Below are positions 56,286-64,000 of a DNA stretch of 64,000 bases, in pieces. Source of the DNA: Manis javanica (lineage: Eukaryota; Chordata; Mammalia; Pholidota; Manidae); the NCBI RefSeq assembly GCF_040802235.1, contig NC_133161.1, forward strand, positions 108,765,001 through 108,829,000. Reading direction: 5' to 3'. Every line of letters starts with the position of its first letter. The first letter of the stretch is position 1. The position numbers and the translations under genes are program-made. The notes beneath the pieces were generated by a model, which worked only from the letters and a program-made list of their open reading frames with translations, searched no databases and had not been told where the DNA came from.

Positions 56286-56453
56286 AGGTTCAAGGTTAGC
56301 TTCTTTAGTATCTTACTGCCTAACTTAGCTCGCTTATTGAGCTGTTATATACACTGTCTGGAGATTCTTTTCTTCTCTCCCTTCTTATTCCTCCTCCTCC
56401 CTTCTTCATATGTTGTGTGTTTTGTTCTGTGCTCTTTTTAGGGGTGCTCCCAT

Positions 56454-57377
56454 CTAGAGCAGTCCCTGTAGGATGCCCTGTAGAGGTGGTTTGTGGGAAG
56501 CAAATTCCCTCAGCTTTTGCTTGTCTGGGAATTGTTTGATCCCACCATCATATTTAAATGATAGTCGTGCTGGATACAGTATCCTTGGTTCAAGGCCCTT
56601 CTGTTTCATTGCATTAAGTATATCATGCCATTCTCTTCTGGCCTGTAGGGTTTCTGTTGAGAAGTCTGATGTTAGCCTGATTGGTTTTCCTTTATAGGTG
56701 ACCTTTTTCTCTCTAGCTGCCTTTAAAACTCTTTCCTTGTCCTTGATCCTTGCCATGTTAATTATTATGTGTCTTGGTGTTGTCCTCCTTGGATCCTTTC
56801 TGTTGGGGGTTCTGTATAATTCCATGGTCTGTTCGATTATTTCCTCCCCCAGTTTGGGGAAGTTTTCAGCAATTATTTCTTCAAAGACACTTTCTATCCC
56901 TTTTCCTCTTTCTTCCTCTTCTGGTATCCCTATAATACGAATGTTTTTCCTTTTGTATTGGTCACATATTTCTCTTAGTGTTGTTTCATTCCTGGAGATC
57001 CTTTTATCTCTCTCTATGTCAGCTTCTATACGTTCCTGTTCTCTGGCTTCTATTCCTTCAATGGCCTCTTGCATCTTATCCATTCTGCTTATAAATCCTT
57101 CCAGGGATTGTTTCACTTCTGTGATCTCTTTCCTGACATCTGTGATCTCCTTCCGGACTTCATCCCACTGCTCTTGCATTTTTCTCTGCATCTCATCCCA
57201 CTGCTCTTGCATTTTTCTCTGCATCTCATCCCATTGCTCTTGCATTTTTTTCTGCATCTCTGTCAGCATGTTCATGATTTTTATTTTTAATTCTTTTTCA
57301 GGAGGACTAGTTAGGTCTATCTCCTTCTCAGGTGTTGTCTCTGTGATCTTTGTCTGCCTGTAGTTTTGCCTTTTCAT
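56454..57377 (-). CDS. LINE-1 ORF1 protein (RNA-binding trimer)
   Basis: 307 codons, uninterrupted. An N-terminal basic segment (MKRQNYRQTK) leads to a long coiled coil (residues about 35-130), then the RRM-like domain (KRKNIRIIGIPEEEE) and a basic C-terminal domain. Within the coiled coil an 11-residue unit (KMQEQWDEMQR type) occurs three times in tandem. ORF1p trimerises and coats L1 RNA. The gap to ORF2 is 168 nt. Confidence 0.96.
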   Translation of the reverse strand: MKRQNYRQTKITETTPEKEIDLTSPPEKELKIKIMNMLTEMQKKMQEQWDEMQRKMQEQWDEMQRKMQEQWDEVRKEITDVRKEITEVKQSLEGFISRMDKMQEAIEGIEAREQERIEADIERDKRISRNETTLREICDQYKRKNIRIIGIPEEEERGKGIESVFEEIIAENFPKLGEEIIEQTMELYRTPNRKDPRRTTPRHIIINMARIKDKERVLKAAREKKVTYKGKPIRLTSDFSTETLQARREWHDILNAMKQKGLEPRILYPARLSFKYDGGIKQFPDKQKLREFASHKPPLQGILQGLL

Positions 57378-59010
57378 GGTGATAGAGATAGTTTGCAGAG
57401 CTGGTACAAGTGACCGCTGGAAGAGCTTCCCTTCTTGTTGGTTTGTAGCCTTTTCCTGGGAGAATAGCGACCTCTAGTGGCTTGTGCTGGGCAGCTGTGC
57501 GCAGACAGGGCTTCTGCTTCCTGCCCAGTTGCTTTGGGGTTTATCTCCGCTGTTGCTGTGGGCTTGGCCTGGCTGGGGCTGTTCCTCCAAAATGGTGGAG
57601 CCCCGTTGGAGGGGGAGCAGCCAGGAGACTATTTATCTCCGTAAGGGGCCTCTGTGCTCCCTGCTGCCCAGGGGGTTAGAGTGCCCAGAGATCCCCAGAT
57701 TCCCTGCTTCTGGTCTAAGTGACCTGTCCTGCCCCTTTAAGATTTCCAAAAAGCACTCTCCAAACCAAAACAACAACAGCAACAATGAGAGAGGGAACAG
57801 AAAGAAAGAGAAAAAAAAAGGAAAAAAAAGGAAAAAACAAGCGATTTTTTTTTTTTTTTTTGTCCTCAGGTGCTGGTCCCAGGCACCCGCTCACTGGTCC
57901 TGCTGCCCTGTCTCCCTAGCACCAGGGTCCCTGTCCTTTCAAGGCTTCCAAAAAGCACCCACCCACCGGTCCCGCAGGGAAGGAACGCTCAATATTCTTT
58001 GTCCTCAGGCACTGGTCCCACGCACCCGCTCACCAGTCCCGCCGCCCTGCCTCCCTAGCACCGGGGTCCCTGTCCCTTCAAGGCTTCCAAAAAGCACTCG
58101 CCAAAAAGAGAGAAAAAAAAGGGGAAAAACGCGCGATTTCTTCCGTCCTCAGGTGCTGGTCTCAGGCACCCACCCACCGGTCCCACAGGGAAAAATGCGG
58201 GATATTCTTTGTCCTCAGGTGCCGGTCCCAGGCACCCGCTCACCAGTCCCGCCGCCCTGCCTCCCTAGCACCGGGGTCCCTGTCCCTTTTAGGCTTCCAA
58301 AAAGCACTCGCAGAAAAGAGAAAAAAAAAAAAGGGGAAAAACGCGCGATTTCCTCTGTCCTCAAGTGCCGGTCTCAGGCACCCGCCCACCGGTCCCGCAG
58401 GGAAAAACGGGGGATATTCTTTGTCCTCAGGCGCCGGTCGCAGCCACCCGCTCACCAGTCCCGCCACCGTGCCTCCCTAGCACTGGGGTCCCCGTCCCTT
58501 CAAGGCTTCCAAAAAGCGCTCGCCAAAAAGAGAAAAAAAAAAAAAAAAGGGGAAAAACGTGCGACCTCCTCCGTCCTCAGGCACCGGTCTCAGGCACCCG
58601 CCCCCAGGTCTAGCAGGGAGAAACGCGGGATATTCTTTGTCCTCCGGCGCCGTTCCCAGGCACCTCCTCACCGGTCCCGCCACCCTGCCTCCCCAGCAAC
58701 GGGGGCCCGTCCCTCTAAGGCTTCCAAAAAGCGCTCGCCAAAAAAAAAAAAAAAAAAAACCGCTCCGGTTTCTCTCCACCTGCCGGGAGCCGGGGGGAGG
58801 GGCGCTCGGTCCCGCCGGGCTGGGGCTTGTATCTTACCCCCTTCACAAGGCGCTGGGTTCCTTGCAGGTGTGGATGTGGTCTGGATGTTGTCCTGTGTCC
58901 TGTGGTCTCTATTTTAGGAAGATTTTTCTTTGTTATATTTTCATAGCTCTATGTGTTTTTGGGAGGAGATTTCCACTGCTCTACTCACGCCGCCATCTTG
59001 GCTCCGCCCT
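57378..59010 (-). promoter_or_regulatory. LINE-1 5'UTR with internal tandem units
   Basis: A 1.6-kb GC- and CpG-rich 5'UTR carrying the internal promoter. Between about 57720 and 58760 a unit of roughly 210 bp recurs (marker GGCTTCCAAAAAGC, plus strand, at about 57941, 58080, 58290, 58502 and 58719), with A-runs, TATTCTTTGTCCTC and CCGGTC blocks. The first interval is shorter (about 140 bp). Tandem monomer-like 5'UTR units are known in rodent L1s; here the sequence is different. Confidence 0.88.
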
Positions 59011-59024
59011 CCCAAATAACTTTT
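59011..59024. repeat. LINE-1 target-site duplication, right
   Basis: CCCAAATAACTTTT, matching 50207-50220. Confidence 0.92.
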
Positions 59025-61200
59025 GAACCAACTGGACACACCAGCCTCAAACTAAGCCCAGGCCAAGAAGAGCCAGGGTCCCTCATACTGGCAATAACCA
59101 CACCCAGGGAAGAGGAGTGGAGGCTATTCTGTGCTCAGGCCCCCTAAGGTAGCCCACCTGAATCCAGAGCTGCCTCTCCCTCAGTATGGGCTGAAGACAA
59201 CCCACCTGGACTTGCTCATAACTGAGCCCCCGTCATTGTAGAATTCACTCTGGGGACCTGGCCACAGAAACAGTGGTAGTACCCCCTCTCACCAGAGGTG
59301 AGAGCAGGCATCCAAGAACACTGATCAGACTCAGAGAGGCGGGCATTCTAACCGAGAGTCAGTCATCCTGGAACACCCTGCTTCTACCAGTCAAAAAGCC
59401 AGGAGGAGGGCACCAGCCTGTTCAAGACCTATGAGCTATTAACCGAGTGACTGTCTCTTTACACCCTGTGGTCCCAAACCCGTACACCTTCCTCAGCCAG
59501 ATCCCAGGATCTGCCAAATGGTTCACTTGCCTAGACTTAAAAGATGCCTTTTTTTTTTTTTTTTTTGCCTCTGGCTGGTCCCCCAGAACCAGCTCTTGTT
59601 TGCCTTTGAATGGACTGAACCAGATACAGGGCGGCAGATGCAGTCAACATGGATGTGGCTTCCACAAGGGTTCAAGAACTCACCCACTCTCTTTTGAGAG
59701 GCATTGGCCACAGACCTCACCAGCTTTCCAAGGGAAGCCATGCGCTGCACCCTCCTGCAGTACATAGATGACCTCCTCCTTGCCAGTGACACCCAGGAAA
59801 ATTGTGCAAAAGGCACAAAAGCCCTCCTGCAACTCCTGTCAGACTCAGGATAAAGAAGAGCACAAATGTGCCAGCAGCAAGTCTGGTACTTGGGCTTCCT
59901 CCTCACTCAGGGAGAAAGGGCACTGGGGCCAGAGAAGAAAAGGTCATTATCTCCTTACCCAGCTCCAGATGAAAAAAGGCATACAAGAGTTCCTGGGGGC
60001 CATCGGGTTCTGCAGAATCTGGATTCCCGGATTCTCGGCAATGGCAAAACCCCTCTACAACCTCCTGGGGGTGCCATACCGAGAATCCCCTGTCTAGACA
60101 AAAGAGGCAAGAGCCACCTTCCTGGAAATAAAGGTTGCTTCAGAACAGGCACCAGTCCTAGGCCTGACAGGTACAAAAAAGCCCTTCAGTCTCTTCATAC
60201 ATGAAAAAAAAGTAGCCCTTGAAGTTCTCACATAAACTGTTAGGCCCTGGCATTGGTCGGTTGCATACCTGTCAGAAAAAAGAAAACTAAACCCCATTGA
60301 GGCAGGATGGCCACCCTTCCTCAGGACACTGGCAGCCACAGTTCTATTCATTAAAAAAAAGTAGATAAACTTACTCTGGGACAAAAAAATAAATGTCAAG
60401 ATCCCCCATACTGTTGTGTCCCTCTTAAACACACAGGGACTCTGATTCCTCTCCAACTCTCAGCTGGCACAATACTAAAACTCCTCAAGGCTGTCTGGCT
60501 CCCAGAAAAGTAGCAATTCTGTATTGCAAAGAACACCAAAAAGAAAACCTTATAACACAGGGGAACCAGCTGGCAGATAAGGCAGCTAAAACAGCGGCCA
60601 ATAAAAAAACAGATAAAGCTCCTTCCCTCACCATGGCCCTAACGCCCTCAGTGGAGGCCCCTCCACCCAAGTACACTGAGAAAGGAAAGGACTGGGTCAT
60701 GGCTGAAGGAGCCACCCTAAACTAAAAAAAAAAAAAGAATGATGGTTGCTGCCTGACAGACACATCTTTGTCCCAACTGTAACCAGAAGGCAATCTAGTC
60801 AGCAAATACCATCAGCTCATCCACCTAAGAAAAACTGCACTAGAAGCCCTCCTCAAAAAGCAGTACTTAACCTGCCTTTGTAGCAGATGCAGTACAGATT
60901 TTAACTGAATGTCTCAACATTACCTGGAATCTGCACACTGCATACAGGCCACAAAGGTCAGGGAAAGTGGAGCAAATAAATCACACCCTCAAAAGAACCC
61001 TAGGTAAGTTTTGCCAAGAAAGTGGTCTCCCATGGCCAGATTCACTGCCCCTGGCTTTCCTGCATGCTCACTGCACACCTGGGACTCAAGACTTTTCCCC
61101 TTTTGAATTAGTGTACAGATGCCCTCCCCCATGTCTAGGAAGCCTCCCAGGGAACCTACACCAGATAGGAGATAAGATGGTAAGGGAGTAAGAGAATAGC
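59025..61200 (+). pseudogene. ERV-Glu pol (protease end, RT, partial integrase)
   Basis: Protease tail at 59025-59145. RT text includes [18 protein letters not shown] and LDLKDA before a T run (59550-59567), [13 protein letters not shown] text near 59660, and YIDDLLLAS near 59762. Connection/RNase H is scrambled (60000-60720). Integrase C-terminal core is readable at 60967-61191 (VEQINHTLKRTLGKF, PFELVYRCPPP). Many stops and indels. Confidence 0.82.
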
Positions 61201-62127
61201 TCTAAGCCCTAAGAGCCGCTCTAAATAAGCTGCAGCAGTACACCATAGAGAGAGCCCTGATCTCCTTAGGGACCCCAGTACATTCCTTCCAGGCTAGGGA
61301 CTCAGTCTGAGTCAAAAATGGAAAAGGAGACCCCCCAAACCTCAATAGACTGGGCCCCACATTGTTGTTCTAATTACTACTGCCCTCAAAGTTACAGGCA
61401 TCACTCCATGGGTGCATCATTCCAGAGTGAGAAGAGCCCATACTCCAGACAAAGAAATACATCAGTAGAAAGCCCAGCTAGACCTCCAGATCCTCTCCAC
61501 CTCCGCATCTGACGATTACCCTCTTGACTAATGAACACCTGCACGCCGTGGATCCTGGCCCTCACCAGAATGGAATCTCTCATCCTGGGCATTAAACTCT
61601 CTGCTGCTGGCCCCTCTGACTAAACTGTTCCTCAAAAAGTTGTCCTTTCTATTGTCTATTGGGTAATCCTTAAGTTGTTTTGCTGTGCTTACCTGTCTCT
61701 CCTAGCTGAATTCAAGTCTCAGCCTACGTTTCCAAAGTACCTCTCTATAATGTTTAACTACAAAATTTATAAAGTGCATGGTCCTTACCCAAGGGAGCTG
61801 CCCTCAGTGGCCCTACACCTTTAGCACCTGTCCTCTCACACTCAGATAAACCAGCCTGAGTGTAATGCTCAGCTGCATAAAAATAAATTAGGACTGAAAA
61901 AAACTTTTTGTTAAGCACAGACTTATTAAGAGTCTTAAGGACTCATTGTAACCTATAATGCATAAAAACATAATCATTTGTATTCTTCACAAACTACTCA
62001 GGTCTTTAATGAAAAAGTCACAAGGAAAAAATCCTAGCTCAAGGACAAGCCATTAAAACCCTGTCATAAACCAAAAAGACGATGCCCCCTAAAATGAAGT
62101 GTTTAAAGGGGCATCAGAGGTGGGAGT
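61201..62127 (+). pseudogene. ERV-Glu integrase end and decayed env region
   Basis: No frame longer than about 65 codons. Text near 61300-61460 resembles an integrase C-terminal end, and 61550-61700 contains a hydrophobic stretch. A clear Env cleavage site or C-X6-CC motif is not seen; env seems largely deleted. Confidence 0.4.
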
Positions 62128-62433
62128 GATAAGGAAAATATCCAACACAGCCGTCCAGGTCAGCAAACTGCTTTTTTCCTCTGGTTAGCAAAGCCCTCCC
62201 AGCTTCCCCCTCCCCTCCTCCAGGCTCCTCTTTTGCCCTACGCATGCCGAAATGCCACGTATCAAAATAATATAAGTCGCTACCCTTGGTTGTGTGCAGG
62301 GCTCAGACCTTGGGAGATTACTCCCCTCTGGGCCCGCTGGTGTGAAATAAACCTCAAAACTCCAAGACCTCTGAGTGCCACTTGGTTCTTCCATCAGTGA
62401 TCCAGTCCAGGTTTTCCAGTATTTTCCATAACA
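62128..62433 (+). repeat. ERV-Glu 3' LTR
   Basis: 306 bp, TGATAAGGAAAATATCC to CATAACA, partner of 47445-47749. The purine-rich GCATCAGAGGTGGGAG just before it is a weak polypurine tract. Confidence 0.9.
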
Positions 62434-64000
62434 GGGAGCATGGGTCCCTCCATGCACACTTGTGCCTGACCTACTTGAGGAAAAGGTAGTGCACAGCTTC
62501 CTCCCTGGGGACAGCCCCTATCTCCCTGAAATGCACACCCACAGTCCTAGTTCCTCAGATATGGTCTGGAATTCAAAGTAATACTGCATGTATCCTGGGT
62601 TCTCTAAGCCCTACGGAAGATCCTGAGCACCATCTGGTAATGACACATGTCCGTATATCTATTGTGATGCCTGTGGAAAATCCGCCAAGAGGGCTATAGA
62701 AAGACTAGTAGCCTCATAGCAGTCCGGGTCAGATTTTGTGGCCAAATGATTTACCAAAACCTTTAGGTGATGGGGGATTTTACAGTTTTACTACAACTGT
62801 GCGGATATTTTAATCTAAGGTTGCCGACAGATAGTGTTTCAGGGTGAAGGCACTGAGGCTGCACTGCTGGGTATCTGACACTGCAGAAAGGGCCGGCTTC
62901 CCTCAGAAAACCTACCAGACTTGCACCCCTGGCCTTTGCCACAACTGTCCCCATCCTTGTTTCTGGAGCTGGTAGAGCATTTGGCCTTCTTGTACCCTAC
63001 CCTGGCCATTATTGCTCCTGGAGACAAACAGAAGTAAGGCTGGGCCCAGGCCTAAAAGAACATTTCCTTTTTTCACATTTGAAGGACAGAGGCAGATTTG
63101 TGCTTGTGCCACTGAAGGGCCTCAGGCCCAGTGACACCTCCTGCCTCCCTGGGCATCCAGGCTCATGAATTCAGTGTGAACACTTCACCTTCCACTCCAC
63201 CTTTAACACAGCTCTGGGAGGTTGAGCCCTGCAACTCCAGTCACTCCAGTGGCTCCCAGAAGGTAGGTAACAGGGCTGCAGTTTTGGAAGAGTGTCCCCA
63301 AGTGCTATGCCAGCTTCCAGAACATGCTGTGCTTGTTCACTGGAGGGCTCCCTCTGCCTCATCCATCTCTGCCCCACCCTGGTCCACTCTCGTTCCTGTG
63401 GACTTCTCCACTCTGTGGGGCTCACAGAAGGCAGCTTCATCATGCTTTCTGTTTAGAATTCTCTTCCACTCCTTGCACACTGTGAAGTGCCCAGTCAGGG
63501 CTTGGATAAGGCCACCTAATGTTGTTAGAAAGTGATTAGGATGACCATCCAACAGTGCCAGCCTTCCACCACAATCAGCCCCTTGAGCTGCGTGAGAGAG
63601 GCAGGTTCTAAGGGGTCAGCTCTGTTATTTTCTTCCAGAGTGGAGCCTGGTCTAGCTCCTGAATCCAGAGGGAAGCTCATTGCAGGGAGCAGTGAAGTGG
63701 GCCTGTCTGAAGGAAAGGTGGGGTGTGGGGTTCTGGGAGAAGTAGGGGGTATGGCATGGAAGGAAGGAAGACATTTTTTAGGGGTATCAAGAAGTTGCTA
63801 TCTGGTCTGATGGGAGTTTTGCAGATGCTCTATAGCCTTTGGGTTTTTTAAAAAATAAAGTCTGTCATCAGGGAGAAAAACCAGGGTGGGGAATGACAAG
63901 GCTGACAGACTGGCCAGGGAGAACAATGGGCCCCCCAACCTCTCTCCAGCCCACAGTACGTGAGAGGCACTCCTGCATGTATGGCACCAGGCTGCTGTCT
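62434..64000. other. Unassigned right flank
   Basis: No recognised gene, RNA or retroelement. Open frames (for example 63131-63535 plus) lack recognisable content or splice structure. It may be unique host DNA or old repeat sequence. Confidence 0.5.

Larger units (their letters stand above)
50217..59010 (-). mobile_element. Full-length LINE-1 with both ORFs open
   Basis: Minus-strand L1 of about 8.8 kb: 5'UTR 57378-59010 (5' end reads AGGGCGGAGCCAAGATGGCG), ORF1 56454-57377, ORF2 52443-56285, 3'UTR and tail to 50217, poly(A) read as T-rich 50217-50271, and 14-bp target duplications. Both ORFs are uninterrupted, so it is a candidate for recent activity. The 3' region is unusually long (about 2.2 kb) because of a retrovirus-derived tail. 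Confidence 0.96.
47445..62433 (+). mobile_element. ERV-Glu provirus (plus strand), split by LINE-1
   Basis: Paired LTRs (47445-47749 and 62128-62433) with a tRNA-Glu-like primer site, degenerate gag, protease, RT and a partial integrase; env is hardly recognisable. A full-length LINE-1 (50217-59010) sits in protease. The flanks (ACAGG, GGGAG) do not form a clear duplication. Its primer type and RT (YIDD) recall the HERV-E-type group; it is older and more decayed than ERV-Phe. Confidence 0.88.

Noticed and set aside
53938-57363. Plus-strand frames up to 221 codons over the LINE-1
   Set aside because: Shadows of ORF1 and ORF2 on the opposite strand.
63131-63810. Possible host exons at the right edge
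   Set aside because: No recognisable protein and no convincing splice-site pairs.

Overview
This window is placental-mammal nuclear DNA. At the left edge it holds the 5' end of one host gene; most of the rest is a dense nest of endogenous retroviruses (ERVs) plus one full-length LINE-1. The host gene is DBNL (drebrin-like / HIP-55 / mAbp1) on the minus strand: coding exon 1 (4789-4871), coding exon 2 (517-572), a 4.2-kb intron between them, and a CpG-island promoter (about 4440-5090) with ETS and GC-box motifs. From memory the LINE-1 3' end resembles pangolin (Manis) sequence. That is recollection, not proof; 'laurasiatherian-like mammal' is the safe statement. I recognised no Alu, B1/B2, Bov or CAN-type SINE.

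Layout. 1-5090: DBNL 5' end. 5091-5635: antisense LTR pieces. 5636-18458: a plus-strand ERV with a His-like primer-binding site (called ERV-His here), broken by a minus-strand ERV with a tRNA-Phe primer site (ERV-Phe copy A, 6568-14518; itself carrying a LINE-1 fragment at 8209-9015) and by LTRs of a third family ('LTR-E', starting TGAGACAGGG). 18459-28023: pieces of an antisense LTR-E relative split by ERV-Phe copy B (18807-27540, plus strand). 28024-37674: a plus-strand LTR-E split by ERV-Phe copy C (28768-37598). 37675-38774: more LTR pieces. 38775-46831: a minus-strand gammaretrovirus-like ERV with a tRNA-Pro-like primer site (ERV-Pro). 47445-62433: a plus-strand ERV with a tRNA-Glu-like primer site (ERV-Glu), split by a full-length minus-strand LINE-1 (50217-59010). 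62434-64000: unassigned.

All four ERV groups are class I / gammaretrovirus-like in organisation. Every provirus is disabled by stops, frameshifts, deletions or insertions. Several domains stay open: integrase in copies B and C, and Env transmembrane regions in copies A and B. The LINE-1 has both ORFs open, target-site duplications and a 5'UTR, so it looks young.

Most unusual observations: (1) the LINE-1 appears to end in a 1.6-kb 3'-transduced piece of retroviral env, placed after its own internal poly(A), and the same tail ends a second LINE-1 copy; (2) ERV-Phe copies A and B carry about 0.5 kb of foreign sequence with a tRNA-Lys(CUU)-like element inside gag, absent from copy C; (3) patches of near-identity between copies B and C suggest gene conversion; (4) the ERV-Phe leader has an exact 62-bp tandem repeat; (5) the LINE-1 has tandem units in its 5'UTR and in the ORF1 coiled coil.
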